Assembly (NCBI RefSeq): GCF_900233005.1 | Contig: NZ_LT960612.1 | Coordinates: 1,116,001 to 1,180,000 of the forward strand | Length of the DNA stretch: 64,000 nt | DNA from: Vibrio tapetis subsp. tapetis | GTDB taxonomy: Bacteria; Pseudomonadota; Gammaproteobacteria; Enterobacterales; Vibrionaceae | Reading direction: 5' to 3' | Shown: positions 44,337-53,518 of the stretch, in pieces | How the letters are laid out: every line of letters begins with the position of its first letter | How positions within the stretch are numbered: position 1 is the first letter of the stretch | Made by a program: the position numbers and the translations under genes | The notes under the pieces: generated by a model | What the model was told of the DNA's origin: nothing | What the model saw: the letters and a program-made list of their open reading frames with translations, nothing else | Database searches by the model: none

Positions 44337-45635
44337 ATGAGAAAAGCGTTAATTACCGCAGCCGTCGTCGGAGCCATTAGTGCTCCTGCGACGGCCGCTG
44401 AAAAAGTGGTCGCTGGTTACTTTGCCGACTGGCAATACGAAAACCAAGAAAACCCTTATACCGTTCAAGATATTCCCGCAGACAATCTCACTCACATTAT
44501 TTACGCATTTTTAAGCATGTGTGGCCCACATAAAGGGGCATCTGAGCAAGTTCAAAAGCAGGTAGACGCTCAATGTGAGGGCAAGGCTCCGTATACTGCC
44601 ATCGTTGTTGATACAAAGTCGGCGCTGGTGCACGACTTTGGCAAGGTTAATGTTGATGTCCCGTACAAAGGCCATTTCGCACAACTAGCTCAGCTGAAAC
44701 AAGATCACCCTAAAATAAAAGTGCTGCCTTCGTTTGGCGGATGGACGATGTCGGAACCATTTCATGCAATGGCAAAAGACGATGCAGCGATCCGTCACTT
44801 TTCTAAAACAGCGGTAGAGTTGATTGCTCAATACGACTTCTTCGATGGTATAGATTTGGATTGGGAGTACCCTGGCGGTGGAGGGCTGACGACATCACCT
44901 TGGAACCCTGACACCAAAGTGAATGACGAACAAAAAGCATCAGAACGAGAAGCCTTCACTTTATTAGTAAAAACCTTACGTAATGATCTCGACGTATTAT
45001 CCAAAAAAACAGCGCGTGACTATGAACTCTCGACTGCGGTCGGCGTTGGACCTAAAGCGGCTCAAATTGACTGGAAAAATGCGGCTCCTTATCTAACTAA
45101 TATGTTCGCAATGACCTATGACTTTCTAGGAGGCTGGGGAAGTCAAACCGGTCACTTAACGAATTTGCACGCGACAGAGCGCAGTTGGTGGGGGATGGGA
45201 GCGGATGTGTTCATCAACCAGATGATAGAGCAGGGTATCCCTAGTGAGAAACTGGTGCTGGGAGCGGCATTTTACGGACGTGGCTGGCAAGGCACCGAGA
45301 ACTTTAATGGTCAGTTACCAACATCGGATCTCGTTTCTAAGCAGGGCGCACAATTTGGAACCGGAGAGAATGGTTACTTTATGTTCTGGGATCTAATGAG
45401 AAACTATGGGGAAAGCCAAGGCTACCAATACAAATACGATAAACAAGCGCATGCCCCTTTTCTGTGGAACGAGGACAAAAAGGTATTCATTTCATTTGAA
45501 GATGCACAATCGATTAAAGCTAAAGTGAAATGGGCTAAAGATGCGAATCTTGGGGGAATATTTTCCTGGGAATTATCAGGAGATCCTAGTGGTGAGTTAA
45601 CGGAAACCATGTATAAAGAGATGACTCGAGACTAG
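44337..45635 (+). CDS. Secreted chitinase, glycoside hydrolase family 18
   Basis: A 432-aa exported enzyme: signal peptide cut after PATAA (about residue 21), then one GH18 barrel. The catalytic motif DGIDLDWEYP (residues 170-178) holds the DxDxE with Glu177 as acid. SFGGWTMS and MTYDFLGGWG (substrate-binding barrel strands) match the family. No separate chitin-binding module is attached. It cleaves beta-1,4 bonds of chitin or chito-oligosaccharides outside the cytoplasm, a standard trait of vibrios. It has a good AAGGAGAAG ribosome-binding site. Confidence 0.93.
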   Translation: MRKALITAAVVGAISAPATAAEKVVAGYFADWQYENQENPYTVQDIPADNLTHIIYAFLSMCGPHKGASEQVQKQVDAQCEGKAPYTAIVVDTKSALVHDFGKVNVDVPYKGHFAQLAQLKQDHPKIKVLPSFGGWTMSEPFHAMAKDDAAIRHFSKTAVELIAQYDFFDGIDLDWEYPGGGGLTTSPWNPDTKVNDEQKASEREAFTLLVKTLRNDLDVLSKKTARDYELSTAVGVGPKAAQIDWKNAAPYLTNMFAMTYDFLGGWGSQTGHLTNLHATERSWWGMGADVFINQMIEQGIPSEKLVLGAAFYGRGWQGTENFNGQLPTSDLVSKQGAQFGTGENGYFMFWDLMRNYGESQGYQYKYDKQAHAPFLWNEDKKVFISFEDAQSIKAKVKWAKDANLGGIFSWELSGDPSGELTETMYKEMTRD

Positions 45636-45655
45636 TCGAACTGGCTATGCATTTT

Positions 45656-45690
45656 GAATAGAAACAGCGCATGAGGCGCTGTTTCTATTC
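45656..45690. terminator. Bidirectional hairpin between chitinase and GGDEF/EAL genes
   Basis: GAATAGAAACAGCGC (45656-45670) and GCGCTGTTTCTATTC (45676-45690) form a perfect 15-bp stem. It overlaps the stop codon of the leftward gene. The T tract is weak, yet the stem is very stable. Confidence 0.8.
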
Positions 45691-47973
45691 AGTGGCAACT
45701 AATTCTTGTGGGCGCTTTGTGGCAAGAAACGGTTTCAATTCCTTATATCCCATCGGACGGGCGTAATAATAGCCTTGAAAAAGATCACAACCGCACTCTC
45801 GTAATATCATTTCCTGTTCTTTGCTTTCAACGCCTTCAGCGAGAACTTCGCGATCAAAATTCTTAGCGATGGAAATAATATTCTGAGCCATTTTGTAAGA
45901 CTTCTCGTCAATGTCTATATTATCAACAAAGCTCTTATCAATTTTGATTTCATCAAAGGGCAACTCACCTAAAATACTCAATGAAGAGTAGCCGGTACCA
46001 AAATCGTCCAATGAAATGCGCATTCCCAGCTTTTTCAGGTTGGCAAACAACGGGCGCATGACTTCTTTGTCTTCAATAAAGAGGTTTTCTGTAATTTCGA
46101 GCGTTATGTATCGCTGGTTATAACGACTTTTTTGAATCGTTAGTAACAACTTATCGAGAAAATCGCCCTGAGTAATTTGTTTGACTGAAATATTGATAGC
46201 AGTTTGAAAGCTATACCCCAATTCGCGCTGCAAGGCTTCCATGTCGGTCAGCGTCATTTCCATTATCAACTGACCCAGTTTGGGCATTAATCCAAAGTTT
46301 TCCGCTATCGGTATAAATTGATCTGGCGGAATAAAACCGAACTCGCAGTCAGTCCAACGCACCAATGCCTCTACGCCATGTAGTTGCCCATTGCTGTCTA
46401 TTTGAGGCTGATATGCCATTGAGAGTTTTTTGTCATTAATGGCACTGCGTAACCTTTGTTCCAATTTAATTTCTTGTAAATAGCAGGTTTGCATCTCTTC
46501 ATCAAAAAAGCTGATGTTCTTACCCTGGCTCTTCGCTTGGTACATGGCGATATCCGCACTTCGTTGTAATTCATCAAGATGAAGGCCTTGTTTTGGATAT
46601 TGAGAGATACCAATACTGCAACTTAGAATAAAGCTGTAGTCGTCGACCGTAAAAGGTTGAGATAACTTGTTAAGGATACTACGAGACAATCTCTCGAGTT
46701 CATATTTGTCCACTGTTGGGGTAACGATCAAAAATTCATCACCACTTTCCCTGACCAATAGCGCATCGCTAGTTAGTTGGTTTTTTAGCCGCTCTACGAT
46801 CAAGACCAGGATCTTATCGCCAATTCTATGGCCTGCGCTGTCATTAATGCGCTTGAATTGATTGATGTCTAGATAAAGCAAAGACGCAGGTTTCATAGAG
46901 TGCTTGAACCATTTTCGTGCATGGGCTCGTAAATAGTGCTGGTTAGGCAGTGCTGTTAGTGCGTCATGATGGGCTTGATACAATAGCTCTTTGCGACGTT
47001 CTTTCTCATGTTGGTCAATCGAGCGAATAAAGAAATAAAATACTGATAGCAGCAAAATATAAATAACAACGTAGATGATGATGCTCAGCAGATACTCTAT
47101 TGCAATATGGTCAAGCGATACGATGGATACCGCCCACACGTCGTAGCGCGATAAATATTTGACGGTATAGGATGAAGGTGTGGTTTGGTCAAATACATTG
47201 CCAGACACAGGCTTGATAGACCCTTTAAGTTGAGTCAGTGTTAAGTTATTAGCAGAGCTGATGCAACGCAATATACTAAGAAAGTGAACGGCGTCTAGAG
47301 GTTCTTCATAGTTAACTGGGTTAGTATCTGAGGCGATCATATATTGAATGAAGAAATCGCTTCTTATTAGCCCAATTTGATGATCTTCACCATTGTGCAA
47401 CTCAATATCAAATAGAGTGGTGCCGTCAAGTTCAAGGCCTGCTGTCATTACGGCTATCACGTGGCCATCTTCATCTCTGATGGCTTTCCGGATAGGCAAA
47501 ATTAACTGGTTGATGTCGGGCTTGTAATATGAACGACCGATGACCATGCTGTAGCTGGTGAGAGCTTTGCTAAAAGAATGCTTTGTTTTGGCTTGCTCGA
47601 GTAAATTCGGTTGCTGTTCTAGGTTAAGGTTAGAACTCACTAATTTAATGGTGCCATCAGGGTCGGCAAGGCCAAAGGCCGCAATATTTGAGTTGATAGA
47701 CAATAGGCTGTTGAGCCAGTCTTGAGTTTCAGCTTGGTTTTTAAACGTATTACCAAATATGAGGCGTTCTGCCAGCATATCGAGAATCATTTCTTGATTA
47801 TCTAACAGGGTTTGAGAACCGTTAGAAAAGAGTTGGACGGAGTTATACTGTTCTTCTAAATGGCTTTTTTCTACCTGATCAAATTGCAAATAGAGAATAA
47901 ACGCAAATAAAAGTGAACTAGTCAGTACTAGAAACTTATAGAGCGTCCAAATATTCCGTTTAAGATTAGCCAT
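45685..47973 (-). CDS. Membrane GGDEF/EAL protein, probably a c-di-GMP phosphodiesterase
   Basis: A 762-aa inner-membrane protein. Helices lie near residues 14-30 and 295-318 and enclose a periplasmic Cache-like sensor. The GGDEF domain has the altered site SGDEF (first Gly replaced by Ser), with the NQFKRINDSAGHRIGD stretch present, so cyclase activity is doubtful. The EAL domain keeps EALVRW, INISVKQ, ITLEITEN, SLDDFGTGYSSL, IKIDKSF, AEGVES and QGYYYARP, all residues needed for c-di-GMP hydrolysis. The most likely role is lowering c-di-GMP in response to a periplasmic signal. Confidence 0.88.
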   Translation of the reverse strand: MANLKRNIWTLYKFLVLTSSLLFAFILYLQFDQVEKSHLEEQYNSVQLFSNGSQTLLDNQEMILDMLAERLIFGNTFKNQAETQDWLNSLLSINSNIAAFGLADPDGTIKLVSSNLNLEQQPNLLEQAKTKHSFSKALTSYSMVIGRSYYKPDINQLILPIRKAIRDEDGHVIAVMTAGLELDGTTLFDIELHNGEDHQIGLIRSDFFIQYMIASDTNPVNYEEPLDAVHFLSILRCISSANNLTLTQLKGSIKPVSGNVFDQTTPSSYTVKYLSRYDVWAVSIVSLDHIAIEYLLSIIIYVVIYILLLSVFYFFIRSIDQHEKERRKELLYQAHHDALTALPNQHYLRAHARKWFKHSMKPASLLYLDINQFKRINDSAGHRIGDKILVLIVERLKNQLTSDALLVRESGDEFLIVTPTVDKYELERLSRSILNKLSQPFTVDDYSFILSCSIGISQYPKQGLHLDELQRSADIAMYQAKSQGKNISFFDEEMQTCYLQEIKLEQRLRSAINDKKLSMAYQPQIDSNGQLHGVEALVRWTDCEFGFIPPDQFIPIAENFGLMPKLGQLIMEMTLTDMEALQRELGYSFQTAINISVKQITQGDFLDKLLLTIQKSRYNQRYITLEITENLFIEDKEVMRPLFANLKKLGMRISLDDFGTGYSSLSILGELPFDEIKIDKSFVDNIDIDEKSYKMAQNIISIAKNFDREVLAEGVESKEQEMILRECGCDLFQGYYYARPMGYKELKPFLATKRPQELVATE

Positions 47974-48080
47974 TACTGCCTTGTATTTTGGATTCTTTTT
48001 AAAGCAAAAAAGCCGAAGATCATATCAAGAATGACTACAATGTCACGATAAAGATTTAACTTCGTATTTATTATGAGAGA

Positions 48081-48947
48081 CTAATTCAATTCTATTGGCA
48101 GCTCAGCTCTTAAACCCCATTCAGACCATGACCCATCATAGACGCGAAGGTCTAGATTGGTTGATTCATGAGCGGCAAGTGCAAGTATTGAAGCGGTAAC
48201 CCCTGAGCCACAGCTGAACATAATTTGTTGATGATTCGATGTTACAAATCTACTCATTATTTCATCAAGTTCATGTGCAGGTTTGAGTTGGTCGCCATTG
48301 AGTAACGAAGCAAAAGGCAGACTTTTCGATGTTGGTATGTGACCAGAGCGTAAACCCGCACGCGGCTCTGGGACTAAGCCAAAGAATCGAGCGTGAGATC
48401 GGGCATCGAGAATCAGAGTCTCCGGATCGTCAATGGCATGAATTACATCATTTGAATTGGCGTACCAACTCGGTCGATATGCAGCTTGAAAATTGCCTTT
48501 GGATGCAGCACCAGTTAAATTTGCTTGAGTACGATAACCTTGGTTAATCCAAGACTTAATACCGCCATTCAATACGAATACGTTATCAAACCCCATCACT
48601 CGAAACATCCACCACGCTCTTGGTGACCCATAAGTACCCGCATCATCGTAAACGACGACCGTTGAATCGGTGTTGATACCCATTTCGCGCACCAGTGTTT
48701 GGAATCTTTCTGGGCTCGGTAACATATGGGGCAGGCTTGATGATTGATCACATACGACAGAATCATAGTCAAATCGAATGGCAGTAGGAATAAATCCAGC
48801 AGATGCAGGTTGCGGTGCGCCAGGGATCATTTTCGCAAAGCTTGCGTCTAATACCACGACATCCGAGCGATGAATGTTTTCTGAAAGCCATTGAGCTGAA
48901 ACGAGTGCGCTTGTCATCATTAAGTCCATTTGAATATCAAGAGGCAT
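48081..48947 (-). CDS. sseA: 3-mercaptopyruvate sulfurtransferase-type protein (two rhodanese domains)
   Basis: A 288-aa cytoplasmic sulfurtransferase. The N-terminal inactive rhodanese domain has VVVLDASFAKMIPG and ends with YGSPRAWWMFRVMG. The C-terminal domain carries the active loop CGSGVTA with Cys246, the form found in mercaptopyruvate sulfurtransferases rather than CRKGVT of thiosulfate enzymes. The start may be the MMTS Met at 48920 instead of 48947. No operon partner is obvious. Confidence 0.85.
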   Translation of the reverse strand: MPLDIQMDLMMTSALVSAQWLSENIHRSDVVVLDASFAKMIPGAPQPASAGFIPTAIRFDYDSVVCDQSSSLPHMLPSPERFQTLVREMGINTDSTVVVYDDAGTYGSPRAWWMFRVMGFDNVFVLNGGIKSWINQGYRTQANLTGAASKGNFQAAYRPSWYANSNDVIHAIDDPETLILDARSHARFFGLVPEPRAGLRSGHIPTSKSLPFASLLNGDQLKPAHELDEIMSRFVTSNHQQIMFSCGSGVTASILALAAHESTNLDLRVYDGSWSEWGLRAELPIELN

Positions 48948-48979
48948 TAATGTAAGACAAAAAAGGGTTAAATATCAAG

Positions 48980-49291
48980 TCATGAACACTCAATTAGTTG
49001 ATAAGTTACTTCCTTTGATAGCAAGGTTGTAATCGGTTGCATTGTTGCTGTATCTCCAATGCGACAGAGATTATTTTTGCCAATGGCTATGCGAATAATC
49101 GTATCCGCTTTTGTATCGAGAGATAGGAGCAGATAATGACGTTGGCCATCTAAAGACTGGGTTAAAATGCGATCTTTAACGATCGCGAATATAGGTTCGC
49201 CTACTTTATTTTGTGTCGGTGAGTAGGACAGTAAGGTCAAAATACCAACGCCTAATAACAAAAGTGAGCCGGCAATGTAGAGTTTAGTCAT
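48980..49291 (-). CDS. Small membrane-anchored protein, candidate partner of the ToxR-like regulator
   Basis: A 103-aa protein with one N-terminal membrane helix (LYIAGSLLLLGVGILTLLSY) and a periplasmic rest ending in ...LIECS with two Cys (CRIG and LIEC). It lies 86 bp downstream of the ToxR-like gene on the same strand, the arrangement of toxRS and tcpPH. It is shorter than ToxS and I see no specific match, so the partner role is by context. AGGTAG precedes the start. Confidence 0.55.
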   Translation of the reverse strand: MTKLYIAGSLLLLGVGILTLLSYSPTQNKVGEPIFAIVKDRILTQSLDGQRHYLLLSLDTKADTIIRIAIGKNNLCRIGDTATMQPITTLLSKEVTYQLIECS

Positions 49292-49377
49292 TCAGTGTCT
49301 ACCTAAATATTGATGACGAAGATGGGTTGTCGTGAAAAATGGAGCCACGTCGCGTTGAGATCTCGCGTCGTTGTTTG

Positions 49378-49878
49378 TCAGCGATACAACAAGATAGCAA
49401 TAACTAAACATATAGAAAGAAACATCATCGAATAATGGCTCGCTATAGGAAAACTGCTTAAAGGGATCTTTTGAGAGTTCGAAATCTTTTCTCCAGCGGT
49501 AGGCAAAAAGCCATCTTGTTGACTGATGTTTTCCACATCGCCCCGCCAACGATATCCCTCTCCTTGAGCAGTGACTAAGCAGTTTTTGAGTTCTGGGTCT
49601 ACTTGCTTAAGTTTAGTCCTTAGTTGAGATACAACCACGTTTAGACTGTTTTCACCAACGTGGCGCTCTCGCCAAATGTACTTAAGCATATCTTGGCGAT
49701 ATACGATATTAGGGTAATTTGATAATAGGTGGATCATCAAAGCATTTTCATTTTTGTTCAAAATGATGCTGTTTTCATTATTTAGCTCAACACTGGCCAG
49801 GGTCATATCATCGGAGTCGTAGTGGTAACGCTTGTTTAGCTTAAATCTTTGCTTAGTTATGTTCATTTCTTTAATCAT
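49378..49878 (-). CDS. ToxR-like membrane-anchored winged-helix regulator
   Basis: A 166-aa protein with an OmpR/ToxR-type winged helix at residues 20-112 (EVNxxx-like LTKNENALMIHLLSNYP region, RERHVGENSLNVVVSQLRTK, LVTAQGEGYRWRGD). It ends in one membrane helix (MMFLSICLVIAILLYR) at the very C-terminus. It therefore has almost no periplasmic domain, unlike ToxR, CadC or TcpP. The frame continues 24 more codons past the TGA to a TAG, so a lost C-terminal tail is possible. It probably works with the small membrane protein downstream. Confidence 0.7.
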   Translation of the reverse strand: MIKEMNITKQRFKLNKRYHYDSDDMTLASVELNNENSIILNKNENALMIHLLSNYPNIVYRQDMLKYIWRERHVGENSLNVVVSQLRTKLKQVDPELKNCLVTAQGEGYRWRGDVENISQQDGFLPTAGEKISNSQKIPLSSFPIASHYSMMFLSICLVIAILLYR

Positions 49879-50263
49879 AATTTTAGGCCATATACAATGT
49901 TAAACTAGGTGCATTGTATGATCTTTTTTTTAATAATGGAAAGAGCATCCGATAAAATATTGGATTTATTGATTTTATTTCAAATTCTAATGAATTGTGA
50001 ATTGCTCTTCTAAACAATAACGGTGCCACATCTATTCAATTCAAATGGGTTGTCATCTTTTTATATGTTTTTTCAGTCACTTGTCGCCTTAAACATTCTT
50101 AATATTATTATTTCCTATATGGCTCATTGTGAGCTTAAAATTTAATTAAATATACAGAAAATAAGATGATTTAATTTTCTTTTAGTAGTGTATTTTATGC
50201 CGAAATGTAGGATTCACCTCGGTTGGTTTGCTATCAAATCAAGAGTGTGCGTCGAGGTGTTTC
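49879..50263. other. Divergent noncoding region between the ToxR-like gene and the EAL unit
   Basis: About 385 bp, strongly A/T-rich, without long palindromes or additional frames that I can support. It should hold divergent promoters for the ToxR-like regulator and for the small membrane peptide/EAL gene pair. Confidence 0.5.
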
Positions 50264-50377
50264 GTGAATTTAGTTGTTTTTTTACTCTACATTTTGACCT
50301 TGTTTCATTTATCTATGACGGCGCTAGTTGTTCTTGGATGGTTTATAGGAAGGCGAAAAAATGATCAGGAAATTTGA
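50264..50377 (+). CDS. 37-aa single-helix membrane peptide overlapping an EAL gene
   Basis: Starts at GTG 50264, with GAGGTG 4 nt upstream. The peptide is one long hydrophobic helix (NLVVFLLYILTLFHL then ALVVLGWFIG) followed by a basic tail RRKNDQEI. Its last 17 bases overlap the start of the EAL gene (50361) in another frame. The AGGAAGG that serves the EAL start lies within it, so the two are probably translationally coupled. The good ribosome-binding site, membrane topology and overlap argue for a real small protein; the function is unknown and may be to tether or tune the phosphodiesterase. Confidence 0.6.
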   Translation: MNLVVFLLYILTLFHLSMTALVVLGWFIGRRKNDQEI

Positions 50378-51125
50378 TCACATCACGTTTAGCGACACAT
50401 ATGGTTGGGTGATTAGTTATAAAGGTGAGTGGTTTTATAGCGTCTATCAGAGTATCCATCGACCAACAGGGCAGACATATGGCTATGAGGCGCTGCTGCG
50501 TCAAGTTACCCCCGCGAGTAATAAAACGCATACAAGTGCGTTTACCAATCTATCATCTCAGGAAAGGGATACGCTGGAGTTGTGTTCGTTGCTTATACAC
50601 CTAAGAAACTTCCCTCGTTATTCTCGTTGTAAGCTATTTGTAAATGCTTCCCCAAAGACGCTGGTAACCATTGCAGAAAACCAAGATATTTTGGATTTTT
50701 TTTGCGAGATGATGGAGGCCAATTGCCTTAGAACAGAGCAAGTATGTATTGAAGTGACGGAACAGGAGTTTTGTGGCGATTTATCGAAAGCTTGCGATGT
50801 ATGTCGAGATTTTGGGTTTGAAATCGCGATTGACGATTATGGCGATGGTGGATCGACAGTAGAAAGAGCAAGGCAGGTTAAGCCTTCTGTTCTTAAAGTT
50901 TCAGGGAATTTGCTGACCAAATACATGCAATCAGAACGTGATGAACTCATATCGGCAATTAAGGTGGCGCAAGAACTTAAAAGTATTGTCATTGTAGAAG
51001 GCGTTGATTCGTTAGATAAGCTGTTAGCGATGAAAAAACACAACGTTGACTTATTACAGGGCTTCTACTTGGGTTACCCACGAGATCTTATTACACAACG
51101 TGAACTTCAACATAGCGCGTACTGA
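50361..51125 (+). CDS. Stand-alone EAL-domain protein, probable c-di-GMP phosphodiesterase
   Basis: A 254-aa cytoplasmic protein consisting of an EAL domain. Catalytic-type motifs: YEALLRQ, LFVNASPKTL, CIEVTEQEF, AIDDYGDGGS (DDFGTG equivalent), VLKVSGN and LLQGFYLG. VEGVDS replaces the usual VEGVE, so one metal-binding acidic residue is an Asp rather than Glu. It is likely active but this should be tested. It is coupled to the 37-aa membrane peptide gene. A 14-bp triple repeat follows the stop. Confidence 0.82.
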   Translation: MIRKFDHITFSDTYGWVISYKGEWFYSVYQSIHRPTGQTYGYEALLRQVTPASNKTHTSAFTNLSSQERDTLELCSLLIHLRNFPRYSRCKLFVNASPKTLVTIAENQDILDFFCEMMEANCLRTEQVCIEVTEQEFCGDLSKACDVCRDFGFEIAIDDYGDGGSTVERARQVKPSVLKVSGNLLTKYMQSERDELISAIKVAQELKSIVIVEGVDSLDKLLAMKKHNVDLLQGFYLGYPRDLITQRELQHSAY

Positions 51126-51158
51126 GCCTATTTGTGTCATGGAAAGCTAATTTATCAT

Positions 51159-51200
51159 TTGCTAACAATAGCTTGCTAACAATAGCTTGCTAACAATAGG
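51159..51200 (+). repeat. Three tandem 14-bp repeats
   Basis: TTGCTAACAATAGC occurs at 51159, 51173 and 51187, the last copy with one end mismatch. It lies between the EAL gene and the RstA-like gene. The period of 14 bp and the promoter-side location suggest either slippage or a regulator-binding array. Confidence 0.85.
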
Positions 51201-51292
51201 TTGCTGCCATTTTGCGTACTCAGTTGATTGTTAAATGTCGGTTTTAAATGTATGGTTATTGATATATTCATTACCATAAGGAATGCCTTGCT

Positions 51293-51991
51293 ATGTCTTC
51301 AGTTAAGCTTGTTATTGTCGAAGATGATGACAAATTGCGCGAAATGCTTGCGGAGTATTTTCAAACTCAAGGCTTTGAAGTCTTTACAACGGGTGACGGG
51401 ATCGCGGCGCCAGATTTGATTGAAGACGTTTGCCCCGATCTTGTGTTATTGGATTTGATGCTGCCAGGTAAGGATGGGCTGACAATTTGCAGACAGATCA
51501 GGACATGGTTTACTGGTAAAGTCTTAATTTTGACGGCCAGTGATGATGATTTTGATCACGTGGCCGCACTAGAAACAGGCACCGACGACTTTGTAACCAA
51601 GCCGATTAAGCCAAGGGTATTGCTGGCACGAATTCGTATGCTATTAAGACGAACGTCCTCATCAGAGATAACCTCGGCGAATGGGCAACTGCAATTTGGC
51701 AACTTGGTGTTGAGCCAGTCGAATCGAAGCTGCGTTCTCTCAGGAGAAATTGTGACACTTACCGATAGTGAATTTGATTTGCTTTGGTTATTGGCGCAAT
51801 CATCAGGAGATATATTGTCGCGTGACGCACTGACTAAAGCACTCAGAGGGATTGATTACGATGGTATCGATCGAAGCGTTGATAATCGAATTGTTGCGCT
51901 GAGGAAAAAGTTAGAAGGAAATGCAACCGATCCCAAAGGTATTATCACCGTACGTGGTAAAGGGTACTTGTTTGTAGCTGATGCTTGGTAG
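51293..51991 (+). CDS. rstA: RstA-like OmpR-family response regulator
   Basis: A 232-aa response regulator. The receiver domain has IVEDDDKLREM and the acceptor Asp in VLLDLMLPGKDG; LTASDDD and the Lys of TKPIKPR complete the site. The C-terminal winged helix contains LTDSEFDLLWLLAQSSGDIL, then RDALTKALRGIDYDGIDRSV, very like enterobacterial RstA. The sensor kinase gene follows after 66 bp. This is not the phage RstA of 21797. Confidence 0.8.
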   Translation: MSSVKLVIVEDDDKLREMLAEYFQTQGFEVFTTGDGIAAPDLIEDVCPDLVLLDLMLPGKDGLTICRQIRTWFTGKVLILTASDDDFDHVAALETGTDDFVTKPIKPRVLLARIRMLLRRTSSSEITSANGQLQFGNLVLSQSNRSCVLSGEIVTLTDSEFDLLWLLAQSSGDILSRDALTKALRGIDYDGIDRSVDNRIVALRKKLEGNATDPKGIITVRGKGYLFVADAW

Positions 51992-52057
51992 CCTCGGTGT
52001 ATGATCCAAGCACCTAAAACCCGCACTTAATCAAACGACGTATAGCGAAGAAAAATC

Positions 52058-53452
52058 ATGTGGCGAATTTACATAGAATCCCTTATTGGTTTGATCGTGC
52101 TTTTTGCTGCCACACTGATGACATACGAAGTGGTGGTCTTTCAGCTGAATACCGACCATGAAGTTGTATTGGAGCATTATCGAGCGCAAGCAATGCGCGA
52201 TTTAGTCAATGAAACGTCAATGGTCTCAGGGCTTGATAATGCATTGGATATTATTAAACATTTTGCTAATACCACGCATGAAGTGTTTGAGGAGCAAAAC
52301 CTAAGAGATACTCCTGACTACGTTCAATATTATCTCGCTCAAAACCCAGGAGCGAACACATTTGCAGATCACGATAACGTATGGTGGTTCAAATTAGATA
52401 ACAGCGAACTGATTTACAGCCTTTATATCAATTCTAATTCACCCTTAATACAAGCGGTTTGGTTTGCCGATGATATTGTATGGGTGTTTTTCTTTGTTGG
52501 CTTTGGCCTTTATTGTATGGGATTGATTTGGTTTTTAAGTCGTCGTTTTCGTCGTTTGGAAGAGGTGACGTTGAGGCTTACAAATGGTGACTTTTCGGCT
52601 CGAGTGTCGGAAAAAAGTGGCCATCGTGTTGGCAAGCTCAACCGAAATTTTAACCATATGGCGGACAAAATATCCGCTTTGATTACCAGTAATAAGGCTC
52701 TAACAAACGCAGTTGCTCATGAGTTACGAACGCCCGTCTTTCGTATTCAATGGCAAGCTGAATTGTTGTTGGAACGGCTAAACGGCGTTAAGAATACATA
52801 CCATCAAACCAGTAGCAAAAAAGAGATAGACAGTAACGACATAGCGGAAACGGATGCGGTTTTATTAAACCAAAAAAGTATCGATTCGGTTGAAAGTATT
52901 ATTGAAGATACGGAAGAAATGGAAGCGTTAGTCAATGAGCTTCTTTATTACGCTAAAGCCGAGAGAGCGGATAATCCACTAGATTGCCATGAGATTGTTA
53001 TCAACGAGTGGTTTTCACAAGAAATACAGAAATGGCAACGGGGGTATCAATTACACATTGAGTACACACCGCTTGAATTCGAAGGCGTGATTAAAGCCGA
53101 TAGCAATTTGGTTTCGCGAGCGGTTTCTAATTTAACGCGCAACGCGCTTAGATACGCAAACAGCCAGGTGATAATTAAACCGACGTTATTTAATCAACAA
53201 CTTCATATTGAAGTTCATGATGATGGTTGTGGTGTACCAAAAGAGCATTGGACTATGTTGTTCGAACCCTTCTATCGCGCTGATAAATCAAGAGATAAAA
53301 AGCTAGGTGGGCACGGCCTCGGCTTGGCGATTGTTAAACAGATTGCCTTGCGTTATCAGGGCTCTGTGGCAGTTACGGATAGTGAGTTAGGCGGCGCGTG
53401 CTTTACGTTGATACTTAATCTTGATGTTTGTGATTGCACCAGCGAACCGTAG
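52058..53452 (+). CDS. rstB: RstB-like sensor histidine kinase
   Basis: A 464-aa inner-membrane kinase. Helices lie near residues 7-27 and 140-165, with a periplasmic sensor between. A HAMP domain is followed by the phospho-acceptor motif AVAHELRTPVFRIQWQAELL and, after an insertion of about 40 polar residues (TYHQTSSKKEIDSNDIAE...), the ATPase domain with NLTRNALRYA, DDGCGVP and GGHGLGLAIV. The insertion between the two dimerisation helices is unusual. It partners the RstA-like regulator. Confidence 0.82.
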   Translation: MWRIYIESLIGLIVLFAATLMTYEVVVFQLNTDHEVVLEHYRAQAMRDLVNETSMVSGLDNALDIIKHFANTTHEVFEEQNLRDTPDYVQYYLAQNPGANTFADHDNVWWFKLDNSELIYSLYINSNSPLIQAVWFADDIVWVFFFVGFGLYCMGLIWFLSRRFRRLEEVTLRLTNGDFSARVSEKSGHRVGKLNRNFNHMADKISALITSNKALTNAVAHELRTPVFRIQWQAELLLERLNGVKNTYHQTSSKKEIDSNDIAETDAVLLNQKSIDSVESIIEDTEEMEALVNELLYYAKAERADNPLDCHEIVINEWFSQEIQKWQRGYQLHIEYTPLEFEGVIKADSNLVSRAVSNLTRNALRYANSQVIIKPTLFNQQLHIEVHDDGCGVPKEHWTMLFEPFYRADKSRDKKLGGHGLGLAIVKQIALRYQGSVAVTDSELGGACFTLILNLDVCDCTSEP

Positions 53453-53456
53453 AGAC

Positions 53457-53486
53457 AAATAGGCCGATCATAAGATCGGCCTATTT
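53457..53486. terminator. Bidirectional terminator between rstB-like and moeB
   Basis: AAATAGGCCGATC (53457-53469), ATAA, GATCGGCCTATTT (53474-53486): perfect 13-bp stem between convergent genes. Confidence 0.93.
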
Positions 53487-53518
53487 AATTTGTAATCTAT
53501 ACACCATGTCGCGAAGGC

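Noticed and set aside
49292..49549. 85-aa frame overlapping the ToxR-like gene
   Set aside because: Lies mostly inside the regulator gene in another frame, with a basic/aromatic chance composition and no start signal.
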